A stretch of 64,000 nt of DNA from Glossina fuscipes (lineage: Eukaryota; Arthropoda; Insecta; Diptera; Glossinidae), in assembly GCF_014805625.2 (NCBI RefSeq), contig NW_023998491.1, positions 776,363-840,362 of the forward strand, given 5' to 3'. Shown here piece by piece: positions 47,063-60,100 of this stretch. A program made the position numbers and the translations under genes. The notes beneath the pieces were generated by a model, which did no database searches, was not told where the DNA came from, and saw only the letters and a list, made by a program, of their open reading frames with translations. How positions within the stretch are numbered: the first letter of the stretch is position 1; every line of letters starts with the position of its first letter.

Positions 47063-47716
47063 TAGCGTTACCGTCATTACGGTTAAGACAATCTCTCTAT
47101 ACAATCTCTCTTCATAAAAGAAAAAAAATAAGATAGATTCGATGATTTCATCGAATAAGTCTTCTTTTAAAATGTATCAACTGGAATATAAGGCAACAGA
47201 AAACAATTTTTGGGCTAAAGTGATTAAACAACATATCTTAAAAAAGAAATTCCATGATGAAAGAATGTGCAATTATAAAATCAACGCTAAACGGCAATTA
47301 TCTATTGAAGTGTTTAAAATAAAAATCGCTGCTTTCAAGAGTGATGGTCGTGTAGTTCTTTTTTTGCTTGAAAATTTGTGAGTGCGTACGTTGCGATATT
47401 TTAAATTAAAAATGTGTAACAGAGTCAATTCAATTAGAAAAAAATAATGTGATCATATCTTAACTAAATAATGTTAAAAATAATGACAACTAAAAAAAGT
47501 TTACCATCAAGATTGTTATCTCGATATGTTGACAGAAACTCAAAAGGGCACAAGCAAAGTCAACCCGTAGTGAAAAAACCTTTGGTAAATATGCTTTTTT
47601 CAACATTATGTTTAATATAAATGATTTATTTTCGATTTTCTTGTAAACTACAGGAAAGTAAGAAAAATGCTTCCATTAATTTGTAAATCAGGAGTGCTTA
47701 AAAATGATAGAGAAAT

Positions 47717-47747
<31 letters not shown>

Positions 47748-49847
47748 TGTATAAAGAGAGCGTGTACCTCGAAACACCTTATGACGAGTTCATTTGACTT
47801 TTTTCTTTTTTTACTTTAATATGAGAATCCACAAGCAGTCAAAACAAAGGCTTATAAAGGGTTATATACAAGGTCTCCGACGTTTGTTCCGAGTAGTGTT
47901 CATGTCAACATATCGGGCAACACGGATATAAATAATATATTGAAAAAATAGCTATATACATAATAGGTCTACGATAAAGCTTCGCAGACTTATAAAAAAT
48001 TTCATAACAGTGTATGTTCTTAATCAACATCAACGTCGTTGTTCGAAAAGACTAAAAAATTCATCGAATGGAAGCAGTAGTGAGAAGGAGCAATGTTTGA
48101 TGAATACTTCGAGAAGGTAGGGCATTCTAATGCGTAGTTGTTAGGACGAGCTTTGCTTTTCAAACTGAGATTGATAGCTAGTGCCAGTTTAAGGAAGTTG
48201 GAGACTTCTCATATCGGTCTACATTCAGTTTTTTTGACAAAGAACTCAAATCTTTCAAAAACCACGTTCAGTATACTAACTCGTGTTTTTGTGTATAGTT
48301 TCACGATAGTATTTTCAGATTAAGAAATGAGAGAATTATTCAATACTCTGTTAAGCCCATGAAAGGGCGTGCAGCGAGAAATAATAAATATCCAACTAGT
48401 ACGTACGCATTCTTTTTAGAAATTCTTCATATCTCATGAAAGGGAAAAGGATTGCAACCTCTGCAAAGAAGTAAAGTGTTAGCCGCATTCTTTATAAAAA
48501 AAATAATAATAATGATTATAAAAAAATTGAATTTTCAAAACCAAAAAAAAAGAGAAAACAATTTTGAAATCTTTTGTGTGAAAGATAATTTAACGCGAAA
48601 CCGTCGGTAGTTAAAAGAAAATTCCTGGCTGTCGGTACTTCGGAGCCCAAATATCAGGCCGCATCTCCAAAAATCAATATTCATTACAAAGATTACAATT
48701 ATTCAAATGCCGATAAATATTTTTGAAAGAAAGTGCAAGTCCATCATGAGTAGCTGTCGAAGCTACAAATTATCATTATCCGAATAACGAATTTTACATG
48801 AATATAAAAATCATTGAATAAAAGTTTAGAAAGTAAGGATAAAAAACCTATTAGTCCTATAAAACATGTACAGAATACATATAGACACACTCGGCTTAAT
48901 ATCGGCTAATTCCAAGTAACTTTAGCTTTATTTTTGTTGTATAATGATAGAATGTTTGCATAGAAACCCTTGTTTGGAGTAGCGTAGTGGTTGTCCCGAG
49001 GAACGAATTCTTTTTGCCAGTGTAAGAAAAATATGCAACATCTAGAAAGACTTGAAATAGATCCACCTTTTATTATTCAGAATCTGTTCCTATCTGTCCG
49101 TTTGTCAGTTGTGTAGTCTTTTGTTCAATCTACAGCTTGCAACTAAAACTAAAAATCGTTTCAAGAATAGCTTCGATTTTTGCATTTATCTCTATTGGGA
49201 TATTATATAAAACTTTTTGAATATTTTCTTGTCCGTCTAATCACACCAAAGATATGATCTAGGAACCGCGCACTCATCAAATTGAATGAAAGCTTCGCAT
49301 CATTATCTTACTCAAATGTAGTGACATATGTTCTTCGACACAGGATAGCATTGCAGTTTCCAACATATTTTCAGTTATAAGTTTATCAGTGTTTTTCCTT
49401 AGATGTGTCGGAGCGATATTCTCCCAAGAACCAGAGCACGCTACAATTACATCTCTTACGCTACGCTTCACAGGATTTTTAGTAAATCTAATGCAAAATT
49501 CCTTTCCTTATGACCACAGCATCCTTTTTCTCGCATCATAGTATTTGTGTTCCGTCGTTCCAAAGTATGTATCTCCACTTTTGTTCGCCTTCTGGTTTGT
49601 ACCAATTTTCATGGACTAAAGCAAAATCTTTCCATTTCTCCATATTACTATATTCTAAGCAAGGGAAGCTATCTTTTACGATTTCGGCGATATAGAACTG
49701 AAAAATACGGCTTGCGCTTATTTTCGCCTATATAATGGTTTTAAGCGGAATGATGTATAATATTTCATGGACGTCGTGGTCCACTATAATTTTTACCTGC
49801 TTTTTTTAATAATTATCGTTATTCCCTTTTGTCATTTGCCGCTACGA
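47063..49847. other. Gene-poor stretch
   Basis: No supported gene. It holds an AG microsatellite (47721-47747) and, at about 49050-49100, a fragment with GATCCACCTTTTATTAT followed by CTGTCC landmarks that recurs at about 56388, so a further dispersed repeat family is likely. Confidence 0.45.
47721..47747. repeat. AG dinucleotide microsatellite
   Basis: About 13 uninterrupted AG units. Confidence 0.95.
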
Positions 49848-50145
49848 CTACAGTCGAACAAAAAAACCCCAGATGGCCGAGTTTTTCGGAGCCACTTTCG
49901 CTACAATCTTGGCGTCGTATCTTTTGTTTAAGTCTTGAGTTTTCTGAAATACCGCCTTTAGAAGATGTAAGTAGTCGTACATCTGTGTGATTAAATAATT
50001 GCTTCCATCCGCCCGTTGCCTCATAAATACGCTGTTTGGGGAATTATTTATTATTTTGCAATTTTGAGTGCTCCTGTCGCAGACCACCGCTCTTACATCG
50101 AGCACGATCTCCTCTGCAAATCCTATGTTTTCTATTAATAGTTGG
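49848..50145 (-). pseudogene. P-element/THAP9-like transposase fragment
   Basis: The minus strand reads LLIENIGFAEEIVLDVRA, then VVCDRSTQNCKIINN, then MYDYLHLLKAVFQKTQ. This resembles the core of P-type transposases, where a VCDQG-x-N block is followed after about 35 residues by a DxPHLLKxxRN block. Key residues are partly lost (CDRS for CDQG; YDYLHLLKAV). The frame ends at a stop soon after and no intact element surrounds it. The family call is from motif memory and needs a profile search. Confidence 0.4.
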
Positions 50146-50330
50146 GAATTCCCATTATAGCGGGTGATAGGCGCTGAGTGTCAGGCTGAATGCAGTCAAC
50201 AAGCTCCGTACTTGGAATACGAGTACTGTTCGGTACTCCATCGTATCCTTTAATTTTCCATTTAGGAAGTAGCCGCATCCATAGAGCCTATGTTCCGTTC
50301 TACGTACGTTGATGGGACATTAAAAACTCT

Positions 50331-50403
50331 ACCGCACTTGAGATTCGAACCCACGACCATTGAGTTGCTAGTCGAAATTCCTCGCCTTCGGCTACTCAGG
50401 CGG
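50331..50403 (-). mobile_element. tRNA-derived SINE-like head, copy 2
   Basis: The minus strand begins CCGCCTGAGTAGCCGAAGGC with an A-box-like segment and has a near-consensus B box (GGTTCGAATCT), followed by AAGTGCGG. It matches copy 1 (7880) over most of the head. The body probably runs on to about 50160 but shares little with copy 1. Confidence 0.55.
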
Positions 50404-50436
50404 ATTTCTTACATTATATTTTTAATATTGTTCAAG

Positions 50437-50540
50437 TGTTCGTATAAAAATTGAGTGCATGCGAAAGTAAGCGTATAAAAATTTGCCTTCAACTGATAAT
50501 GATTCTCAATAATTCCAAAGATGTGAGAATAAGAGTCCAA
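50437..50540 (-). repeat. Fragment of the 44.5-kb foldback-like family
   Basis: TTCGTATAAAAATTGAGTGC and GATGTGAGAATAAGAGTCC match, in reverse, the left arm at 44510-44620. Confidence 0.55.
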
Positions 50541-51113
50541 TTTTTTTATCGTTTCTACAATTTTAACAACTTGGTCGACGTCTCCGTTTATGTTAATTCG
50601 TCATTGTGTAGTGTGTCTTGTACATTAATTGTGTCAATATATTTATTTGTTTATAGCGAGTTGTTATTGTCAACAAATTCTTTTAGCTACTGGTTTATAA
50701 TAGCCGTCTTGACTGAAAAGTTGTCAGCGTATAGCGGCTTAGACAGGGAATTAAAAGCTCTATCTGAACGAATTTGACCAAAGCGCACGTAACTGGAGAG
50801 ATCAATAAATGGTTATTGCAAACTGACCTACTAAAAGAAAAGAGTGCGAATGAGAGCACTTCTTGCATAATGTCTTTGTCATTATTATGTTCGAAGTCAA
50901 TTGCACCGCCTTCATATGTTTCCTCCATTTCGACTGGCGCCATTAACGTGGATATGTGTTCTAGCGATGGTAAAACAAACAGTGCGATAATTTCGTTGAT
51001 TGCATTTATTTTTATTAGCATGCGCCGAGTGCACAGCTGACGATCCTCATTCTCCTTTTTATTCTGTGAATCAGTAAATCAGAAAATAGACGATTTAAAA
51101 AAGGTTCAATGTG

Positions 51114-51186
51114 GCCTGAGCAGCTCAGTCGATAGAGCATAGGACTTTTAATCCAACGGCCCAGGGTTCACTTCCCAGCTCGGGCG
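51114..51186 (+). tRNA. tRNA-Lys(UUU)-like sequence, possibly degenerate
   Basis: A full cloverleaf of 73 bases: acceptor GCCTGAG paired with CTCGGGC, D stem GCTC/GAGC, anticodon loop CTTTTAA (anticodon TTT), T arm with GGTTCACTTCC. All seven acceptor pairs form. Two stems have an A-A mismatch: the second pair of the anticodon stem (TAGGA/TCCAA) and the second pair of the T stem (CAGGG/CCCAG). The B box departs from GGTTCRANTCC. A TTTTT run about 15 bases downstream could end pol III transcription. No CCA is encoded. The sequence could be a weakly functional gene, a pseudogene or a SINE head; an AATAATAATAA tract ends near 51287. Confidence 0.6.
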
Positions 51187-54100
51187 TCATTTACCTAATT
51201 TTTATTCTATCAGCATCATTCGCTGCAGTTCCAGTAAGGAATAATGATATCAAATCAAGCAAGTGTTTGAAGAGAGGAATAATAATAAAACGGTAACATT
51301 CTTCAAGTTGTGGGACCAGGAGTATTTTTACCACGGACATTGCACAAAAAGGGGGAAGGGTCATGCCTAAATGTAATATATACCGTTTTTAGCGAAACAA
51401 CAGCTGCTTTGAAACGAGAAGTGATTGTTCGAAATTGTATATACATTGCTCTGATTCATGTGATTGTTCGTCAACAACATATATAACTCAAAGTTTATAT
51501 CATTATGCGTTCATCAATTGCGTTGCAAAAAATAAATCGTAAAAGGAAATAAACAAAAACACGTTACTCTTTTTCCTCGTTTTTCTTATTCCTCGTTTTG
51601 TTCATTATTCGCAAAATAAATTACGCAAAATAAATTACGCAAAAACACATAATTCGCTACATCCTTGATTTGGTATTTTCTAGTTTGCCTGCACTGTGGC
51701 CCATATATTAATATTCTTCCCGTCATCATTTCTGCTAAGGCACACAAAGTGTAGATGAATTGCTAAAAACGTTTCCATTTGTTTACATTGCCTGAACGGT
51801 CTGATCATTGCGGAATTTTTTAGTACCTGCAACAATTTTTCAATCGAATGATTTGATGACTGCATTGCAAATTTCTAAGCACATCTTCGCTTTTCTTCAT
51901 TGACATTGGATTGTGCTAAACATGAGCGATCCCCTCTGCTTCTTCAAGGTAGCCTTAATTGCTTTGACCGGCCATGCATGATTCCGTTGCTACGGTTAAT
52001 ATCTGTCACAGCCTTTTTCTGTTTGTGAAGTTAACCTAATCCAATTTGGACGGAACGGACATTGACATCCTTAAGAATCTATAAACAAAGTCCGCAACCA
52101 TTGTGGTCGTAGGCAGCGAAAGATACGCTTCATTCCCTATTTTTTCGGTAAATGCATTTTGTACAACAGGATACAAGGGAAAGGTCATAATGTTAAGAAT
52201 CTGTTGCCGTTGTTAACGTTATCGTGTTTCAAGTCGCTTGTTAAGACACGACATCTACAGGCAGAGACTTATTTGTTGTTATATCGTGACATATATTGCT
52301 TACAAGAGCAGTAGCATGCAAGTCCAAGAAAATCCTGTGTTGTTGCCACCAGCAGTAAGTGGCGAAGATCGCTAGAGAGAATTTCATCCTTGTCTAGGAG
52401 AATACTAACTTGCTCTCGTTTTCTACTAAACTCGGCGAATTATCTGTTTGTTGATTTGCTGACTAGCCGAAGAAGAGAAAGATATACAGGAAAGGAACCG
52501 AACATTACTTTTTTAATATGATTTCATATAATAGTTTTTTTATGTATCCAGTACTTGGATGTTGTAGTTAATTCAATACGGGGGCCAGAGTTTTGCTTAG
52601 CGGATCAAAGCAGAAATTTGTCTTATATCTTTTGTATTGCTCTTTAAAAAGACGAACCAATTTTTGAAAAAGTTTTTCTTACTTTAATTTTGTTGGCATT
52701 GACTTATGTACGTTTGCTGGGAGATTTATGGATTAACTGACGTCATATTATTTTAAAATATCTGCATATATGTATGACCTAGGACTAGGGTTGGACACGA
52801 CGCAAAGTGCAAATATGCGAAAAATATTTACGAAATTTCTTTCAAGTTATCGGGAAAGTTTTAGAAGATGACATGTAGTCTGATCGATAGCCTGCAAGAG
52901 GATGCAATTCAGTGACTACGAGGAGGCGCCACAAAAATTAAAGAATTTGGTAAAATCTCTTTTTGTTAACACACCGCTCAGATCAAACTTTAAACTTAAG
53001 TGGCGAGAATATGAAAAATTTGTTTTAGTCAAAAGCAAAGGTGGGGGCCGAACTATTTAGAACGTGCTCCGACTAAGCAGTAAGCAGATTTCGTCGTCGT
53101 TTCCTAGATAATAAACTAAGTATACGTGGACGAGAGTAGGCGTGCCGTAAATCCTATCTTTCCGTCCGTTGGATAAATATAATTTATAGGGTTGAAAGCA
53201 GATATGATTGTGACCTTGGAAACAAGAACAATCGCAATTCGAGTAAATAAAGATAATTAAGAGAAACCTAGTACCAATTGTTCAAAGAAATGTCATTTCT
53301 TACTTGTATTGAGGGGCGTCGCAATTGGTCGACAATAAATTCGCGCATCAATAAACACATCTTCTCGATTTGTACAGGAAATTTCCATTACTTTGAGTCC
53401 TAGCAAGTCTGTCCTATCAGATACAATGTGTGAATAAGGAGCCTTCACGTTACAAAATTCAATTTCAAAAAAGTAGAAGTAAAGTGAACGCTGAACAAAG
53501 TTCTTGGTCATTGGTCATGCAATACGTGATTTTGAGGCGAAGCAATTATTGATTCATCAACAAGCAAGCAGAGCAGCACCAAGAAGAAAAACGTACAAGT
53601 AAATTGAGTGGTTGTCAGTAACCAGCCATATTAGGCCAACGTTTTGCATAGTTGACGTAGTAGTTGTGCGTTGTTGGAATAACCTGACAAAGCTCGGAAC
53701 AGCGCGAAGAAGTCGTTGTTATTGAGAGCAGAGTAGTAAGACGCTTTGTTGTTTAATGACACTGCTGCCATTTACCCCGATATGATCGTTGAGCGTGTGA
53801 ACGAATGTGTGTACTGTACGTAGCTAATAAAAGCATTGATTTACGATTTTGGTAGGATGTGCGTACGATACATTCGTGTGTGTACGTGCGTGCCATGAGA
53901 CAAGTACACACTAGACAAGCCTGCAATGTTTGTTTGTCTGACTTGTACAATGTAGTGAGGTGCAAAAAAAAAAAGAAAAAGGATAGTTGCCTTAATTGAC
54001 AAGCGGAGTTGAAGAGGTTTTTCATTGTTGGCGCTGTGTATGAGTGGAATGAATTCATTTTACCTTCAGTGCACAATTAAAGATAAATAGTTTTCGATAC

Positions 54101-57100
54101 GAACCATTTAAGTATTTATTCCCTTTTCTAGGAGCATTTCTCTTTTTCTGCTTATAGTTTCGTTCTCAATGCTATCGGATTTTTCGAATGCATTTCACAT
54201 TTTTTCAAATGATGGGCCGCTTGATTTTCCTTTACTGAAAACCCATTTCCAGGACATTAACTCTATCAATTTATAAAATATCCCTTCCCTTCTAGTTTGT
54301 CGAGGCTGAACGTCCTATAATTGATATTTGGCATTCCATTAATGATCAAATTTGATAACTAATGATATTAACGATAGGTATGCGGAGGAAAGCGCTAACA
54401 GATTGCAAAAAGACTGAAAGAACAGAGTAAAACTTATAAGAAGACAAACCCATAACAAACAGAGAGGTAGAGCGAGAGTGGATGCTCCCGAACAATTAAC
54501 TTCTTGGGTGGAAAGCTTAATCTCGAGGGGTGATCGCTTCCCAAGTGCCACGTCCAGACACATTCGTCGGCGTCCTTTTTCCGAGGAGAGTGGGGCCAAT
54601 CTAAAATCTCTGTATGGATCAAGCAATCGATAGCAGTGCAATTTCACGGACAGTCAAGTAAGCCGCCTTCTTGTGATCTTCACTGACCACACCCACCGCG
54701 AAACTTCCGCAAAAAGTTGTTTACCTGTGTCAGGCTAAAATCGGAAATTGCATGGGCGGTTTCCGATGCGTACGGAACTAGAGAGAAAAGGAAAAGGAAA
54801 GTCTCTGATTAGACGAAGTCGTTTCTGCACGACTCGCAAAATAAAGGTCGGTCATGAGATGGAAAACCTGTTGACGGAGGTGCAGTAAATGGAACTAGTC
54901 TACGCTGAGGGCGTGGCTGTATAACATTCCCATTGGGCAGATTCCCACACAATTTTACGCGAGTACTTACAAGCAAGCAATCTGCCGACTCTTGAAATCG
55001 TAAAATAAGTATTGTCTGAAAGCAACTCTGATCTGGACAATATCTCTGCTATTGGACCTTGTAGCTGTTGATAATTTCATTCCGAGGTTACGGACGCCTC
55101 TATGCTCTACGGAAAGGGAGCGTGTCTACCTCTTAACCACTCTACGATTTGCCTTACAGCATCTCTCAAGAGGAAAACAATTAACATTGACGTGGTCTAC
55201 CTTAATATATAGACAGTTTTCGGCAAAGTTCTATGCGGCACGATAATGGCTCTATATCTAATGTAGAAAATATAGGTGTTCCAATTGACCCCACTACTGT
55301 GACAACTTATACCGTCCATCTTTAATGTCTCAATGTCTTAAGCAAAAAATCAAAGAGTACCGTTGCTGATTAATTGCAACTTGTTTAAAATATGGGCTTT
55401 AATTCATTTATCCGACTTAATCTGATAACCTAAAAACATAACCAAAAAACATATGTCTTAGTAACCGCTTTAATTGAAAATCTTACTGCGAGTGTGTATG
55501 CGGTAGTCTGTGTATTAACGATCTTCCAATAGTCCGCTAAACTTTTGTAAGCAATTTGCCCAAATGATTAGCTCTTTTTAGCCTATTCAGAAAAAATTGC
55601 TATTCATTCGCCTACATCCATATACATATACATATATAGAAAAATGGGTGTTAATTACTAACTTGGCATGTGCAAGAATTTTGCAAATCTGTGTGTGGGA
55701 TGTGCATTGAGAACGAGCTAACTGAAAAGCAAGAAAGTTTTGTCTGCCAACAAAGCAATCTTTTTTTGCTTCTTATCGCATAGATGTGATGTAGACAAGA
55801 CAGCAACAATTTCTGCAATGAAAATCTGCCAACAAAACAAATTCTAATATTGGTCAGTCAACTGTCTGCTTGGCGAAACAAGTAAGCGCCTACATGAAAG
55901 GTGAAGGGGAGGGAACAAAAACGCTTATTTTTTTGTATGCAGTTAAATGGAAAAATTTTATAAATTAAATAAATATTGAATGGCAGCGTGGATGTAAACA
56001 TTTAGAGAACATTATGCAGCAACGCGTTTATGCGTTTTGCATTTTGACGGGGATTAAAATCCAATGAGCTCAAATCAAGCATAATCTGTAAATTTCGTCA
56101 AAATCTTTAGAGTATTAAAAACTAATTGACAAAGCCAAGAATATTTAGCAACATTTTTTTTTATTTCGTTTGTACAGGACAAAAATAATTACTAAAGTTG
56201 TCAGATTATAATTAGAATTTCACAGACCTTAGCCATTCATTGTTAATCGAAGTGTACAAGTTAAAGTGATCTCATTAGTAAAAAGCCGTATCTTCTCGCA
56301 ATGCAACAAGTTTCCGGCTTTTTGCACCCTACACCAATTGTGGCATTAAGTTAATGCGGACTTATGTAACACGCAGAAGGGAAGAAAATGGATCCACCTT
56401 TTATTATACCGACATCTAAGACTGTCTGTCCCTGTGTTCAAGCCAAAGGTCGCAATTTTTGAGATATTTTGATGAAATTCGTTACACTGTTTTGACCCAG
56501 GAATACAAGCTATCGAAAATTGTTCGGGTCGGTCCACTTTGTCCACCACTCAACCACAAAACTGCAATTTTCAAAATTTCTCGGCAAAAGTGGCACTTCA
56601 GCATTCTAAACTGGTGTAAAAACTTTGACCCGGCTAAGTAAATTTTTTGAACCACCTCTTATATGATTTTTCCTCGGGGAATTGGATTTTTATTTGGTCA
56701 ACAGGACGAATTTTCAATATTTCATCGTGAAAATTGGCTAATAATAGTAAATTGACGAAGAAATCGACTTTATCGAATTTAATCCTTGTAGGTTTATATG
56801 AAAGAATGAAGATTTTTATGAAACCTAAAGCCTTATGTTAATTTTAAGTTAATTTTTAGCTTCTTTTCTAATGAAAATTTGTTCACGATAGTAATTAAAT
56901 AAAAAAAACGAAGTGGATCTAATTTGAACCAAATGGGTCTATTTCTTGGCCTCATCCCGTATAAGATATCTCATGAGGCCCTATCACGAAAGTCAAACCC
57001 TTATGTGGAAAGAAAGTCAAACTTTCTAATATGCGAGCTTTGCATGAAAACAGAGTGTACTTATTGGTACATTATTACCAAAGCGAGTAACTGTACTAGG

Positions 57101-60100
57101 CGAAGTGGTACATGATATATAAAGGTTAGTGTTGCCCGACTATAATATTCTTAGTTGTTCATTTTAGTGTAGTGCAAAAGATGATTTGGTTAACAAATTG
57201 ATAAGCATTCAATGCAATTCAATCGACCGTTTCCAACGTCGCTATAAATTTTTTAACTTCGGGGATGTCGACAGCCATATGGACCATAGCCGTGTTCGTT
57301 CCGGATATAAGGTAGACCAATCACGAAGCGGCCTATAATGAAGAGAATGGCAATATTTTTGAGGACACTATGTACACCTATTTACTTTAGAATCTGCTGC
57401 AAAGTATTATGCATAGATGCTGGGTGTTTACAACCACCAAGTCATCGCGGGGAGAGATAGCCGAGGCAGTTGGTTGCATTGCAATTACCAAGAATTTTAT
57501 TCGAATGTTATCAAATCGTTTACAGTTGTCCGGCGGGTTTGAGGTTATTGTCATTTCAACAAAGTTTTATCCGCTGATGGGCAGAGATTAACACTTTTCC
57601 AGTCTCAGTATGTCAGAAAAAGAATACCTTTTTCCATGTCTTGAACGCTACTTTTCAACAAAGTTGCGCATTAAAGAAAGAAGAAGATAAGATGATAATA
57701 GTTAGGAAAAATTTTACAGTTTTTCCCAATTGTTTGTACAACGAGGAGCGTGAAAATCTCTTCTATTAAAATTAGTATCAAGTAGTAAATCGACACTTGT
57801 TTGGTATCTGCTACGTAGGTTGCTGCAACCGATTTTCTTTATTTGAGAAAAGCACTGTAGGATATACGGATTATGTTTCATCTGTCCACGTTTTGGAAGG
57901 TTAATAATGCAGAATTGGTTTTTACATCCATCTCTTGCAGAGGTGTGTTTCCAATAACATTCAATATATCCTTTTCCTACTGTGCGACATTGCAGTGCGA
58001 TCTTGTTATCTTCTTTAAGCTACTCGTTGGAAATAGACAATTTTTCTGGACAGAGAACTCAATTTCGCAAACTAATAAGACGCTTCCCTTCCACAACATT
58101 TTTTCGCTTTCTGTGCTTTTATACTATAATTGCCCATCAAGGACAAGGGTGTATGTCAAATGGAATTTTTTCAAAAAAGGGAAGAAACATACGAGCGACC
58201 GTTGTTGTGATTGCAAATTGTACCCAATGTTGTTGCAGCTGCTCTTTTGTTCCTCGATTACATTGTAACCGGAAGCCGTGAACAAATATCCATAGGTAAC
58301 TTCACAGGAAACAAACATAAATACATTGCTTTGGGAAAAGATGCTCCAATCAGACCTACAGACAACCAAGAGGTCCTTCTTAACCAATTTACAATATTTA
58401 CTTCGAAGATCAAGCATATGGCATAATAAAATTGGTAAACTGTTCGCGAGTGCCAAAAAAGAAGAGGAAACAGAAAAGCTTCTGCGTTCTTGAAAGCTTT
58501 CGGGGAGAGTTTAACGGTATCGTCGAAATGCGGGAACCGATGTGTACGCACTTGATAAATGAATTTTTAGTACATTTTCTACTGAATAAATTTTTGCACC
58601 AAATTGCTTCTTCTTCTTTATTTGTTCCATTAAACTTTTACATGAGAAAAAAAATATTTTATTAAAAATGCATAGCATTTGGTTTGTTCCAAATTCCAAA
58701 GTGGCAAAAATTGCAATATACAACTTTTTACATTCACATTCACATTCGCACATATAAACAAGCACGTCTGACTTTTGCATATAAGTATTGCATTATAAAT
58801 AATGGGCCTTTATCGCTTGCAAACTAAGCAGACGGCAAGCACTTGCTTTCATTCCAAATGCTTTGCCGCGCGTTTCGTTGCGGTATTGAATATGCATTGG
58901 GGTAGTGTAATAAAATAAGAAATTTTAATAATTTCTTCAATACAAAAAAGAAAACAAAAATGTTACAAAGAAATATTTTGCAAAACTACGCCATAGAAAA
59001 TAGTGTTTAATTCTTTTTTACTTTCTTCTCTTCGAAGGAAAGAAATAAGAATGTAGTTCAGTATATCCTCTTGGTGCTGTTATATGTGTTAAAAAATTTT
59101 CATACAGAAAATTACAATTTATAAAATTGATGAATGACGATTTTGTAATATTATACAAAAATCCTCTTCCTCTTATTGATCTTATATTTTGGCAAAATTT
59201 TCATCTTTGAAAAAACAGTTTTAAGCATTTATCAAGTGTACAAACAAACCTTTATTACTTTCTTCTCTATGAGACGCCTTAAATTCGTCTATGAGCCAAA
59301 CTATGATTTTTCATGCATGTGAAAGCTTCCCCTTGAAACAGCCGTTAAACATTGTTCACTTCTTAGGCGACGGCAACCTCCATATAGAGAAGTGAAAAGG
59401 TTTTTTTTTTTTTTTTTTGCTCTGTGAGCTGGAGGTAGAAAATCTTCGAAAGATACTGCTGTAGTGTCAGCAATAAATCGGAAGTTTTTTCCTTCTTTTT
59501 AGGAAAAAAAAAAAGATTAACGATCTGTTGCTATTTAATGTCCGTTCTTTTTGACAATTATTGACTAAAGGATTACAGCCAATAAATAACACAAGAACGT
59601 AAGAAGTGAAGAGGTGTATCGGAAGATGCTCTTTAATTTAAGAACTCTTCTGAAGCTCCTCTAGCTCCTATAGAGACCTCTTTAATTGTTGTCGTTACTG
59701 CGAAAAAATTATGGCTGGACTGGTGGTAAATACAGATAATCTCCGATTATACGGGAACGACAGAACCTTCTATACGGATCAGCGCAATCTCCATCATTCA
59801 GAATTTTCTGGATTCATACCGAAGACGAAAACGAAGTCTACGGTTTCAAAGGTTAATGCTGATTAGAGCGCGTCGCTTGGGACACCACGGAGTTAAGCAT
59901 ATTTATAAGTATGCGTCCACTTTAAATCCGAGAGGCAAAATAGTTTCAGCATGTTTTGAAAAAGCCAATTATATCCATGATAATGGCGCTCTCATTAAGG
60001 GGGATTAGCTGGACAGAGTATGCCATCACATTGGGCAACTCCTTCATGCTTGCCACCATCAGATATGTTGTCGTTGTGCATTCACAAACTTAAGACTTGG

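Noticed and set aside
46574..47104. Three long overlapping minus-strand frames (74-176 codons) with repeating IYRICGTRAVYLP-like text
   Set aside because: They are translations of the 31-bp minisatellite in all three frames, not a gene.
47142..47381. 79-codon Lys-rich plus-strand frame
   Set aside because: AT-rich composition explains it; no motif or neighbouring signals.
57873..58780. Cluster of overlapping open frames on both strands, up to 131 codons
   Set aside because: Several frames are open at once with no motif; this suggests stop-poor sequence rather than a gene.
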